Assembly: GCF_007845675.1 (NCBI RefSeq)
Contig: NZ_VOBR01000034.1
Coordinates: 1 to 64,000 of the forward strand
Reading direction: 5' to 3'
Length of the DNA: 64,000 nt
Source: Lentzea tibetensis
GTDB lineage: Bacteria > Actinomycetota > Actinomycetes > Mycobacteriales > Pseudonocardiaceae
Shown here: positions 8,372 through 16,472 of the stretch, one piece after another
Layout: the number at the start of each line of letters is the position of its first letter
How positions within the stretch are numbered: the first letter of the stretch is position 1
Position numbers and translations under genes: made by a program
Notes under the pieces: model-generated
The model's input: only the letters and a program-made list of their open reading frames with translations
Told to the model about the DNA's origin: nothing
Databases searched by the model: none

Positions 8372-8955
8372 TGAGCCCCGCGCTGGAGACGGTGCTGGCC
8401 AAGGCCGGCCTTCAGGTGACCCCCGACGAGTTCCTCTCTCTCGTGAGCGATGCCGCGAAGAGACTGGCTCCGCCGCACCCCGACCCGGCCAGCTACTTCA
8501 CGCCGGACCAGGCCGAAGCGCTGACCGACGTGGGGCTCGACCTGACCCCCGCACGCCCGCAGGACGCGAAGCCGCGCGCCCGAACGGTCGTCGCGCACGC
8601 CGTGCTGCGCGACTCGGCGCTGACCGTCGCCGAGGCCGCCCGGCAGCTCCAGGTCGACACGAGCCGCATCCGGCACCGCCTCGGTGTCGGCAGGCTGGTC
8701 GGCTGGAAGGACAAGGGCAGCTGGCGCCTGCCCGCGTGGCAGTTCGCCGGCGGTGGAGTGCTGCCCGGTCTGGAGACCGTGCTGTCCGCCGTTCCGGTGG
8801 ACCAACCCGCGCTCGTCGTAGCCGCCTTCATGACCACCGCACAGGAGGACCTGCTGGTCGACGGCAAGCCCGCCACCCCGCGTGAGTGGCTCCTCGCCGG
8901 AGGAGACCCGCGGCGCGTGGCCGACCTGGCCGCCATGCTCGGGACACCCGTCTAG
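8371..8955 (+). CDS. Antitoxin of RES-type toxin-antitoxin system (Xre/ParS-like)
   Basis: This gene encodes 194 residues. The central part holds a helix-turn-helix (LTVAEAARQLQVDTSRIRHR) followed by KDKGSWRLPAWQF. The C-terminal 60 residues (LPGLETVLSAVPVD ... DGKPATPREWLLAGGDP ... VADLAA) match the toxin-binding ParS-type tail with its hallmark W-L-x-x-G-G-D-P. The ATG at 8371 is preferred to an upstream frame opening at 8287 because the promoter elements lie just before it. The partner RES gene starts 25 bases after the stop. It should bind and neutralise the RES enzyme and repress its own operon. Confidence 0.85.
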   Translation: MSPALETVLAKAGLQVTPDEFLSLVSDAAKRLAPPHPDPASYFTPDQAEALTDVGLDLTPARPQDAKPRARTVVAHAVLRDSALTVAEAARQLQVDTSRIRHRLGVGRLVGWKDKGSWRLPAWQFAGGGVLPGLETVLSAVPVDQPALVVAAFMTTAQEDLLVDGKPATPREWLLAGGDPRRVADLAAMLGTPV

Positions 8956-8980
8956 AGCACACGAGACAACCTGGACCTGA

Positions 8981-9637
8981 ATGTCACGGCTTCCCCAGCC
9001 GCCTGCCCCTGCCGTCCTGCAGGCGCACCTGCGCCGCACCGAGGACGTGGTGGCGGTGCACCGGGCGACCCGCCTGGTGCGCGTGTTCACCGCCAAGGGG
9101 CTGCACCCGCAGCGCTGGAACACGTTCCGCTACACCGGCCCGCTCACGCACGCGCGGTTCGACTGCCAGCCGCCCGCCGAGGACGGCGGGCCGACGCAGA
9201 GCCACGAGCACGGTGTCCTCTACTTCGGACTGTCCGTGCGCACGTCCGTGGCCGAGGTCTTCCAGTCGACGTCGCTGGTCGACCGCCGCACGCGCTCACC
9301 GTTCCTCGTGGTCCTGCGACCACGCCGGACGTTGCGACTGCTCGACCTGGCGGGCCTGTGGCCCACGCGAGTGGGCGCGTCGCAGGAGATCTCCAGCGGC
9401 CCCAAGCACATCACGCAGGCGTGGGCGCGCGCGATCCGCGCCGCCTACCCGGAGCTGGACGGGCTCTGGTACCGCTCGTCCATGGACTCCGGCGACCCCG
9501 CGGTGTGCCTGTGGGACCCGCCCGGTGCCAGCGGGTTGCCCGCTGCTCCGGACGTGTTGCTGCCGCTGGACCATCCGGGTCTGGATCTGCCGTTGGCGCG
9601 CGTGTGCGAGGAGCTGAACTACACACTGCTGGGATGA
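8981..9637 (+). CDS. RES domain toxin (probable NAD-degrading)
   Basis: This gene encodes 218 residues. The RES hallmarks are all visible: Arg28 in VHRATR, the YFGLSVRTSVAEVF block with Glu92, and Ser166/167 in GLWYRSSMDSGDPAVCLWDP. Studied RES toxins (MbcT of Mycobacterium tuberculosis, Res of Pseudomonas) destroy NAD+ by phosphorolysis or hydrolysis, and this protein keeps the residue types needed. It is longer than the minimal domain because of N-terminal and linker additions. The stop codon is shared with the start of the next gene (ATGA at 9634), so a third protein is co-translated. Confidence 0.88.
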   Translation: MSRLPQPPAPAVLQAHLRRTEDVVAVHRATRLVRVFTAKGLHPQRWNTFRYTGPLTHARFDCQPPAEDGGPTQSHEHGVLYFGLSVRTSVAEVFQSTSLVDRRTRSPFLVVLRPRRTLRLLDLAGLWPTRVGASQEISSGPKHITQAWARAIRAAYPELDGLWYRSSMDSGDPAVCLWDPPGASGLPAAPDVLLPLDHPGLDLPLARVCEELNYTLLG

Positions 9638-10851
9638 ACGAGTTCTCCGGAACCGTGCACGGCAATGTCCTCCAGGCCGGGACGATCCATGGTGACGTGC
9701 ACATCCACGGCCGTGCAGAGCAGCGGTTGGACCCGATTGCGCTGTACTACCCGTACATCCACGTCCGCGACGACACGTGGTTGAAGTACGCGGCGCTGTA
9801 CTGGCCGAAGCTCGGCAGGCTGCTGCCCAACGGCTATCCGGCGAGGGACTCGGCCGTGGCGGTGGAACTGGACCGGGAGCTGAAGTGGGTGCTCAACATC
9901 CAGCCGTACTTCGCCGCGATGAAGATCGGAGACGACTTCCTGGACCTCGTCGTGCACCACGCCGAGGCATTGCGTCACCGCTACGGCATCCAGGACGTGC
10001 ACGACTGGCAGGTCGATCCGGACGGCGGCAGCTCGGCGGGCACGTCGCGCGACCTGAACCCCCGATACTCCTACGTGCACTTGACCAAGATCCGGCGTGA
10101 CCTGGTCGAAGCGATCGTCGATGCAGGCCTCGGCCACGAAGTGGGCGGACATGGTGGCGACTGGCTCGGCCTGCACCCGAAGCTCGCGGGCGTATACATG
10201 TGCGCGCTCACCGAGGAAGTGGCCAGGGAGGAGCGGATGCATCCCGTCACCGACCGGGCACTGACCCACGCTGCCCTCTCCGGCTGGACCATGGAACGGC
10301 TCGCGGAGGTGCTGCTCGGCAGCAGTCACGACACCAGGCCAACGGCAGGTGACCCGATCGACCGGTTCGTGGTCGCGGCCTTCCAGACCGTCGTCCCCGC
10401 GAACATGGCGTCCGTCCCCGTCGAGAAGATCATCGAGGTGCGCAAGCGGTACCGGCGCGAGCTGAACGGGTTCCGCGAGTACGTCGCGGCACAGCTCGAG
10501 GCGGTCACCGGCCTCGGCGACGTCCGTGATGTCGCCGTCTACCGCGCACACCTCGACTACGAGGTCGAGCGCAAGATCTCCGACAAGCTGGACGACCTGC
10601 GGGACCTGCTGCTGGACATGGGTCTGGAGCCGGCAACCGCACTTGCCACGGTGAAGGCGCCGCTCGACGTGCGGGACACGACAACGGAAACGAGCGAGCG
10701 CGGAACGCTCGCAACCCGTGTCGTCGAGGTGCCGCAACGATTGCGGGACCAGACGATTCGCAGCTCCCCGGTCGGCTACCTGTTCCACCTCGGCGAACGC
10801 CTGTCCGCGTCCGCACTGGCAGATCAGGTCACCAGTGCGATGCAGACCTAG
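9634..10851 (+). CDS. DUF6236-like protein with an N-terminal VHG motif, third gene of the RES operon
   Basis: This gene encodes 405 residues. The first 28 residues read as a short repeated strand pattern (FSGTVHGNVLQAGTIHGDVH), a module often placed before STAND, CHAT or other effector domains in actinobacteria. Residues 32-70 (ALYYPYIHVRDDTWLKYAAL, YWPKLGRLLP) fit the DUF6236 family, followed by a mostly helical body. No catalytic motif is evident. The ATG overlaps the RES stop by four bases, which fixes the start and suggests stoichiometric production with the toxin. It may modulate the toxin, act as a second effector, or link the pair to phage defence. These are inferences from context. 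Confidence 0.65.
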   Translation: MNEFSGTVHGNVLQAGTIHGDVHIHGRAEQRLDPIALYYPYIHVRDDTWLKYAALYWPKLGRLLPNGYPARDSAVAVELDRELKWVLNIQPYFAAMKIGDDFLDLVVHHAEALRHRYGIQDVHDWQVDPDGGSSAGTSRDLNPRYSYVHLTKIRRDLVEAIVDAGLGHEVGGHGGDWLGLHPKLAGVYMCALTEEVAREERMHPVTDRALTHAALSGWTMERLAEVLLGSSHDTRPTAGDPIDRFVVAAFQTVVPANMASVPVEKIIEVRKRYRRELNGFREYVAAQLEAVTGLGDVRDVAVYRAHLDYEVERKISDKLDDLRDLLLDMGLEPATALATVKAPLDVRDTTTETSERGTLATRVVEVPQRLRDQTIRSSPVGYLFHLGERLSASALADQVTSAMQT

Positions 10852-11405
10852 CGGCGCCGGAACACGACACCGACCCCGACGAGCGCCACCATCGCGATGA
10901 CGCAGCCCCACAGGTTCCACGGTTCGTAGTTCACGTTCCGCGCGAGCTCGGGCCGCAGCGGTGGCAGCTGGTACACGTCCACCTCGTCGCTCTCCAGGCG
11001 GTGGCTGTAGGTCTCGGACTCCTCGACGGTGCCGCTGGGGCACGCGATCACGTAGTCGTACCCGTGCCCGCTGCGCGCCCCCTTCTCCCAGTGGTACTCC
11101 TCGGTCGCCATGACGTGGCACTTCTCCACCGCGCCGAACGTGGTCATCACGGCGTTGTGCAGCTCCTGGGAGATCATGGCCGGGGCGATGGTGCCGACCG
11201 CGAACGCGAGCGAGATCATCCAGAAACCGCCGCGGCCGACGAGTGCCACGACTCCGGCGCCGAACACCAGGCCGGCGATGATGGTGAACACCATCCACGT
11301 GATGAACCAGCCGATCCCCTCGGGGAACAGTCCGAGGGGAGCGAACACCACCACACCGGCGGCACCGCCGACGATCATCAACCACGCCACTCGTGGCCGC
11401 GTCAT
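10848..11405 (-). CDS. Membrane protein, copy 2 of a tandem duplicate
   Basis: This gene encodes 185 residues with membrane helices at about 7-28, 33-52, 60-80 and 163-182. The exposed part carries ECHVMA-like and CPSGTVEE sequences and the block LESDEVDVYQLPPLRPELAR. It is clearly homologous to the gene immediately upstream (same LESDEVDVYQLPPLRP block, same final helix plus RRR). The start codon overlaps the stop of that gene (ATGA at 11402-11405). The tail overlaps the convergent DUF6236 gene by four bases. The family is not recognised. A sensor or transporter accessory role is possible but unsupported. Confidence 0.7.
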   Translation of the reverse strand: MTRPRVAWLMIVGGAAGVVVFAPLGLFPEGIGWFITWMVFTIIAGLVFGAGVVALVGRGGFWMISLAFAVGTIAPAMISQELHNAVMTTFGAVEKCHVMATEEYHWEKGARSGHGYDYVIACPSGTVEESETYSHRLESDEVDVYQLPPLRPELARNVNYEPWNLWGCVIAMVALVGVGVVFRRR

Positions 11406-11986
11406 CGCGCGACCCCGCTCGACTGGTCGGTGTCGCGGCGCCTCGCCAGAAGACCGACCCCGACGAGCGCCGCCATCGCGAGCGGAGGACTCCACAGCAG
11501 CCACGGCTCGGAGTGCATGCTCCGCGCGAGGACGGGCCGCAGCGGCGGGAGCTGGTACACGTCCACCTCGTCGCTCTCCAGGCGGTCGAAGTAGTCGACG
11601 GTCTCCTCGAGGATGCCGCTGGGACACGCGATCGCGTAGTCGACGACGTACTTGTCGGACTTGCCCCGCACTCCCTCGCTCCACCTCTTCTCGGCGTGCG
11701 CGACGCGGCACTCCTCCACCACGCCGTACGTGCGGAGCACGGTGAGATGGGCCTCGAGCACGAGCATCACCGGGGCGGCCGCGCCGATCAGCACCGCGAC
11801 TCCGAACGCACAGCCGCCGCCCCGTTGGACGAGCGTGAGCACGCCGAAGCCGAAGACCAGGCCGCAGAGCACGGCGAGCACCGGTGCCCCGACCTCACCC
11901 ATGAATCCGGAGAACATGCCGAGCGGCACGCACACCAGCACTCCGGCGGCACCGCCACCGATCAACCACCACACCCACCGCTTCAT
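11402..11986 (-). CDS. Membrane protein, copy 1 of a tandem duplicate
   Basis: This gene encodes 194 residues with four predicted helices, beginning KRWVWWLIGGGAAGVLVCVP. Residues about 105-165 lie outside the membrane and contain an EECRVAHAEK segment, a CPSGILEETVDYF segment and LESDEVDVYQLPPLRPVLAR. The paired cysteines in each copy are conserved. ATG 11986 was chosen over a TTG-type upstream extension because it gives a normal charged start before the first helix, as in copy 2. It forms a coupled two-gene unit with copy 2. The function is unknown. Confidence 0.7.
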   Translation of the reverse strand: MKRWVWWLIGGGAAGVLVCVPLGMFSGFMGEVGAPVLAVLCGLVFGFGVLTLVQRGGGCAFGVAVLIGAAAPVMLVLEAHLTVLRTYGVVEECRVAHAEKRWSEGVRGKSDKYVVDYAIACPSGILEETVDYFDRLESDEVDVYQLPPLRPVLARSMHSEPWLLWSPPLAMAALVGVGLLARRRDTDQSSGVAR

Positions 11987-12025
11987 GCGGCAACGATCCA
12001 AGGACGCACCACACGGCGACCACAC

Positions 12026-13921
12026 TCAGGCCAGGTGGCGCGACCACCACTCGAGGACGGCGTCGAAGCGCTGCCTGCGGTGCCGGGGCTGGCCGGTCCG
12101 AGTGAGCTCGTGGCCCTCACCGGGGAACACCAGCATCTCGGCGTCGACCCCGTTGCGCCGCAACGCGACGAACATGCGCTGCGCCTGTTCCAGCGGGCAA
12201 CGCCAGTCCTGCTCGGAGTGCACCACCGCGAACGGCTTGGTGATCTTCTCGACGTAGCTCAGCGGCGACATCGCGTACTGGGCCTCGCGGTCGATGCCGA
12301 TGTAGGCCTCGGTGAAGAACCAGCCGATGTCGGACGAACCGGAGAACGAGTCCCACGCGTTGACCGCGCGTTCGCTCCACGCCGCGCGGAAGCGCTCGCC
12401 GTGGTGCGCCGCCAGCCAGGACGTCATGAAACCGCCGTAGGAGCCGCCCATCACGCCGACGCGGTCCGCGTCGCAGGCCGGGTTCGCCAGCGCCAGGTCC
12501 AGGACGGCGAGCACGTCGTCGGCGTCGACCGTGCCGTACCTGGCGATCACGGCCTGGCCGTGCGCCTGGCCGTAGCCCGCCGAGCCGCGCGGGTTGGGCA
12601 GCACGACCGCGTAGCCCGCGGCGGCGTAGACCTGCGCCTCGTCGAAGAAACCCCAGCCGTGGTACATGAACGGGCCGCCGTGCACGGCCAGCACGACGGG
12701 GTGCGGGCCCTCGCCCTCGGGCAGCACCAGCCAGCCGTGCACCGGGTAGCCGTCCGGCGCGGTGCCGTTCAGCTCGACCAGCGGCCGCGCGGGCACCGAC
12801 GAGAACGAGGCGCGCACCGAGGTGCCCACGAAGGACACCACACCCGGATTGTCCTCAGTGGACACACAGGCGACTGTCGTGTCACCCGACGCGGCGAAGG
12901 ACTTCACGTGGGCACGCGCACCTTCGAGCAGCGGCAGGTCGGCGAGCACGACGCCCGCGGCGTCCAGAGGCACCCGGCGCAGCTCGACCGCGCCGCGGTT
13001 CCGCGCCGCCACGAGCACACCGGACGAGGTGACCACCGGACGGCCGGACAGCTTGTCCAGGTCCACGGTCTCGGTGTCGGTCATCCGGACCGCGTCGCCA
13101 CCTGCGACGGGCACGCGGAACAGTCCCGCGTTGCGGGCGACGGCGTGGATGCCGGTGAACTCGGTGCCCAGGAAGAAGATCGAGTCACCGGAGACGACCG
13201 GGTGCGCGGCGTCGCCGGGGCCCCGCACGACGAGCCGGGGCTCGCCGCCCGCGGCCGGGATCGCCCACAGGTCGTGGTGCAGCGTGTCGACGGCACCGAG
13301 GTCCCGGTCGGTGACGACGACGATCTCTGAGCCGTCCGCGGTCCACGCGGGGTCGGCGACCTCGAACGCGCCGTCGGTGAGCTCCTTCAGCGAATCTTCA
13401 GCCGAATCCTCGGCCAGATCGAGCACGAACAGGCGCGGCCTGCGGTCGCCGAGGAAGCCGACGTCGTCCACGCGGTACATGAGATTGGTGATGCGGCGCG
13501 GCGCCTCGGCCTCCGGGCCGTCGTCGGAGGTGCCGTAGCGGCCCTCCTCCGGGATGCGCGCGGTGAACGCGATGCGGCGCGAGTCCGGCGCCCACACCGG
13601 CGCGCCCGCGCCGAGCGGCAGATCGGTCACGCTCCGGGCGTCACCGCCGTCGAGCGGCATGACGTGCAGCTGCGGCTTTCCCTTGCCTGACGTGCGAAGG
13701 AAGGCCACCAGACGGCCGTCCGGCGAGATCCGCTGCGCGAAGTCGCGATCGCCGAACGTCCACTGTTTCGTGGTGCCGTCCGGCAGGACGCGGTGCAACC
13801 CTCCCCGGTAGCTGTTCGAGGCGAAATCCGGCGTTGCGACGCTCACCAGCACCACGTCACCGGACACGTCGACGGTGCCGGGAGTGGTCAGGAGCTCCAG
13901 GTCTGCGGGGCGCACGAACAA
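12026..13921 (-). CDS. S9 family serine peptidase (prolyl oligopeptidase / acylaminoacyl peptidase type)
   Basis: This gene encodes 631 residues and lacks a signal peptide, so it is probably cytoplasmic. The first 370 residues form WD-like beta-propeller blades (TDLPLGAGAPVWAPDSRRIA, DPAWTADGSEIVVVTD). The C-terminal alpha/beta-hydrolase domain holds the nucleophile in GVMGGSYGGFMTSW (Ser near 493), Asp in HSEQDWRCPL (near 569) and His in GEGHEL (near 602). The enzyme should remove dipeptides or acylated residues from short peptides. The start is a TTG at 13921, with a GTG two codons later equally possible. No clear Shine-Dalgarno sequence is visible. It is divergent from the amidohydrolase gene, which may hydrolyse related dipeptides. 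Confidence 0.9.
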   Translation of the reverse strand: MFVRPADLELLTTPGTVDVSGDVVLVSVATPDFASNSYRGGLHRVLPDGTTKQWTFGDRDFAQRISPDGRLVAFLRTSGKGKPQLHVMPLDGGDARSVTDLPLGAGAPVWAPDSRRIAFTARIPEEGRYGTSDDGPEAEAPRRITNLMYRVDDVGFLGDRRPRLFVLDLAEDSAEDSLKELTDGAFEVADPAWTADGSEIVVVTDRDLGAVDTLHHDLWAIPAAGGEPRLVVRGPGDAAHPVVSGDSIFFLGTEFTGIHAVARNAGLFRVPVAGGDAVRMTDTETVDLDKLSGRPVVTSSGVLVAARNRGAVELRRVPLDAAGVVLADLPLLEGARAHVKSFAASGDTTVACVSTEDNPGVVSFVGTSVRASFSSVPARPLVELNGTAPDGYPVHGWLVLPEGEGPHPVVLAVHGGPFMYHGWGFFDEAQVYAAAGYAVVLPNPRGSAGYGQAHGQAVIARYGTVDADDVLAVLDLALANPACDADRVGVMGGSYGGFMTSWLAAHHGERFRAAWSERAVNAWDSFSGSSDIGWFFTEAYIGIDREAQYAMSPLSYVEKITKPFAVVHSEQDWRCPLEQAQRMFVALRRNGVDAEMLVFPGEGHELTRTGQPRHRRQRFDAVLEWWSRHLA

Positions 13922-13988
13922 GCACGTTACCCGAATTGGTTAGCAAAGCTCAGGACAGTTTATTGACTGATCACATAGATTTCGCCTC

Positions 13989-15200
13989 ATGACGCGCACC
14001 CTCTTCACCGGCGGGAAAGTGTTCGACGGCACCGGCTCACCCACGGCCGAAGCCGACGTCGTCGTCGAGAACGACCGGATCGTCGACGTCGGAACCGGCC
14101 TGGACGGCGACGTCGTCGTCGACGCGACCGGCCACACCGTCCTGCCCGGACTCTTCGACTGCCACGTGCACCTGATGTTCGGCACGCCCGACCTCGTGCA
14201 CTCGCTGAACACACCGTTCTCGCTGCCGTTCTACGAGGCAATCGGCAACATGCGCTTGACGCTCGAGTGCGGCATCACGACCGTCCGCGACGCGCTCGGC
14301 GCCGACCTCGGTGTCGCGGAGGCGGTGCGACGGAAGCTCGTCGCAGGCCCGCGCATGCAGATCGCGATCAACATGGTGTCGCAGACCGGCGGGCACAACG
14401 ACGACTGGATGGCGTGCGGCGCGCACGTCGCGTCGATCCCACCGCACCCCGGCCGCCCGAACACCGTCGCGGACGGTCCCGAGGAGCTGCGCAAGGTCAT
14501 CCGCGAGCTGGTGCGCGCGGGTGCGGACGTCATCAAGATCGCGTCGAGCGGCGGCGTGATGTCACCGCGCTCCAACCCCAGGCACGCGCACTTCCGCGAC
14601 GACGAGATCGCGATGATCGTCCAGGAGGCCGCGGCCGCCGGGATCGCCGTGATGTCGCACGCGATGAGCGCCGACGGCATCCTCACCGCGGTGCGCAACG
14701 GCGTGCGCTCGATCGAGCACGGCGTGTTCCTCGACGACCGGGGCATCGAGGAGATGCTGGCGCGCGGCACCTGGCTGGTGCCGACGCTGATGGCGCCGCG
14801 CATGCTGCTGGAGCAGGCCGCTGCGGGCGTCCCGGTGTCCGAGGTGGTCCTCGCGAAGGCACACGTCGTTGCCGCGCAGCACGCCGAGTCGTTCCGGTCC
14901 GCAGTGGACGCCGGCGTCAAGATCGCCATGGGCACCGACTCCGGTGTCGGCCCGCACGGCGACAACCTCAACGAGCTGACGCTGATGGCGCGCAACGGCA
15001 TGAAGCCCGCACAGGCGTTGCACGCGACGACGCTCAGCGCCGCCGAGCTGCTGGGGGTCGACAACGAGCTCGGCACGCTCGCCCCTGGCAAGCGTGCCGA
15101 TGTCGTTCTGGTGGAGGGTGACGCCGAACAGCACGTCGTCGACGGCACCCTGCGCCAGGCGATCCGCGCCGTCTACCAGGACGGCGTGCGGGTGATCTAG
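13989..15200 (+). CDS. Metal-dependent amidohydrolase (imidazolonepropionase / Xaa-Pro dipeptidase type)
   Basis: This gene encodes 403 residues. Amidohydrolase metal ligands are in place: His59 and His61 in GLFDCHVHLMFG, Lys near 182 in DVIKIASSGG (carboxylated bridging lysine), His near 224 in VMSHAMS, His near 244 in SIEHGVFLD and Asp near 317 in GTDSGV. This is a subtype II binuclear site as in the prolidase-like group that cleaves Xaa-Pro or Xaa-Arg dipeptides. No ribosome binding site is seen. TAGATT ends seven bases before the ATG, consistent with a leaderless message. The 67 base region shared with the S9 peptidase gene is AT-rich and should hold both promoters. Confidence 0.88.
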   Translation: MTRTLFTGGKVFDGTGSPTAEADVVVENDRIVDVGTGLDGDVVVDATGHTVLPGLFDCHVHLMFGTPDLVHSLNTPFSLPFYEAIGNMRLTLECGITTVRDALGADLGVAEAVRRKLVAGPRMQIAINMVSQTGGHNDDWMACGAHVASIPPHPGRPNTVADGPEELRKVIRELVRAGADVIKIASSGGVMSPRSNPRHAHFRDDEIAMIVQEAAAAGIAVMSHAMSADGILTAVRNGVRSIEHGVFLDDRGIEEMLARGTWLVPTLMAPRMLLEQAAAGVPVSEVVLAKAHVVAAQHAESFRSAVDAGVKIAMGTDSGVGPHGDNLNELTLMARNGMKPAQALHATTLSAAELLGVDNELGTLAPGKRADVVLVEGDAEQHVVDGTLRQAIRAVYQDGVRVI

Positions 15201-16201
15201 GCGTTCGAGCCCACGTGCTTCTGGGCCTCCGGGTCGCGCTTCACCTTGAGGAGGCTGGCGATCGTCGTGATCGCCAGCACTCCGATGATCACGCTGAGGG
15301 AGACCTCGATGCCGATCGTCGGCACGTGCAGCGGCTGGCCGTCGTTGAGGAACGACAGCTGGTTCGTGTGCAGCGCCTCGAGGATCAGCTTGACGCCGAT
15401 GAAGCCGAGGATGACCGACAGGCCGACCGACAGGTAGACGAGCTTCGACAGCAGTCCGCCGAGCAGGAAGTACAGCTGGCGCAGGCCCATCAGCGCGAAC
15501 GCGTTCGCGGTGAAGACCAGGAACGGCTCCTTGGTGAGGCCGAAGATGGCCGGGATGGAGTCGAGCGCGAACAGCAGGTCCGTGCTGCCGATGGCGACCA
15601 TGACGATGAACATCGGCGTGACGTAGCGCTTGCCGTCGATCTTGATGAACGAGTTGGCGCCGTGGAAGTCGTCGGTCACGGGGAACACCTTGCGCACGAG
15701 GCGCAGCATGATGTTCTCCTTGAACTCTTCCTCGTCGTCGTTGTCGTGGTTCTCGCGGGCGAGCTGCCAGCCGGTGTAGATCAGGAACGCGCCGAAGATG
15801 TAGAAGACCCAGCTGAACTGGGAGATGAGCGCCGCACCCGCCGCGATGAAGCCACCGCGCATGACCAGCGCCAGCAGGATGCCGATCAGCAGCACCTTGT
15901 GCTGGTGGATCGCGGGCACCTTGAAGGTGGTCATGATGATCAAGAAGATGAACAGGTTGTCGACGCTGAGCGAGTACTCCGTGATGTACCCGGCGAAGAA
16001 CTCCGTGGAGTACTGCGAGCCGAAGAGCAACCACAGCCCGACACCGAACAGGCCCGCGATCGCGACGTAGAAGACCACCCACCGGGCGGCTTCGCCGATC
16101 GTCACCTCGTGGGGTTTGCGATCGACGATGACGAGGTCAACAGCCAGCAGTACGAGCAGACCTGCGATCGTTGCGATCCACAGCCACGCGGGGACGTTCA
16201 C
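15197..16201 (-). CDS. TerC family membrane protein (Alx-like metal exporter)
   Basis: This gene encodes 334 residues with about eight to nine helices. TerC hallmarks are ITEYSLSVDNLFIF with its acidic residues in helix 3 and ALDSIPAIFGLTKEPFLVFT in helix 6, plus an acidic cytosolic loop (DNDDEEEFKEN). TerC/Alx proteins export manganese and help load metal onto exported enzymes. The GTG start at 16201 has GGAGG eight bases upstream. A probable Mn2+ riboswitch lies directly before it, which supports a manganese role. The last four bases overlap the convergent amidohydrolase gene. Confidence 0.9.
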   Translation of the reverse strand: MNVPAWLWIATIAGLLVLLAVDLVIVDRKPHEVTIGEAARWVVFYVAIAGLFGVGLWLLFGSQYSTEFFAGYITEYSLSVDNLFIFLIIMTTFKVPAIHQHKVLLIGILLALVMRGGFIAAGAALISQFSWVFYIFGAFLIYTGWQLARENHDNDDEEEFKENIMLRLVRKVFPVTDDFHGANSFIKIDGKRYVTPMFIVMVAIGSTDLLFALDSIPAIFGLTKEPFLVFTANAFALMGLRQLYFLLGGLLSKLVYLSVGLSVILGFIGVKLILEALHTNQLSFLNDGQPLHVPTIGIEVSLSVIIGVLAITTIASLLKVKRDPEAQKHVGSNA

Positions 16202-16235
16202 AATTCAACCTCCGGACCTAAAGGCGGCACGCCAT

Positions 16236-16360
16236 TACTCCGGAGGTCTCCTCCGCCGAAATTCGCTGGTCAGCGAACCTTCGACCGACGGCACCGGGAG
16301 CTCCTACGTTGGAACTCCGTACTGACGACACCGCCGCGAGGGAGTACTCCCCTCCAACTA
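16236..16360 (-). promoter_or_regulatory. Probable yybP-ykoY (manganese) riboswitch upstream of the TerC gene
   Basis: Read on the minus strand, the leader starts GGAGGGGAGTACTCCC (near 16341-16356) and ends GGAGGAGACCTCCGG (near 16239-16253). GGAGG can pair with CCTCC to form the basal helix. GGGGAGTA on the 5' side and GAGACC on the 3' side are the conserved strands of the yybP-ykoY class, which binds Mn2+ and typically controls TerC/Alx and MntP exporters. Between them lie two hairpin-forming arms, including GGAGTTCC...GGAGCTCCC. Distance to the GTG is about 35 bases. Covariance-model scoring was not possible. Confidence 0.68.
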
Positions 16361-16472
16361 GCCGTGAACAGTGTCTCTTACCGCAGGTAGTTCGCGCCAC
16401 CGAGGGTGACCAGACGCACCGCCTGAGATGCTGACAGCCCGTTCTCAGCAAACTGCGCATAAGGTCAACGAG

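Noticed and set aside
9358-9633. Longer start for the third RES-operon gene
   Set aside because: It would overlap the RES gene by 280 bases with Arg/Gly-rich nonsense. The ATG at 9634 starts the folded part.
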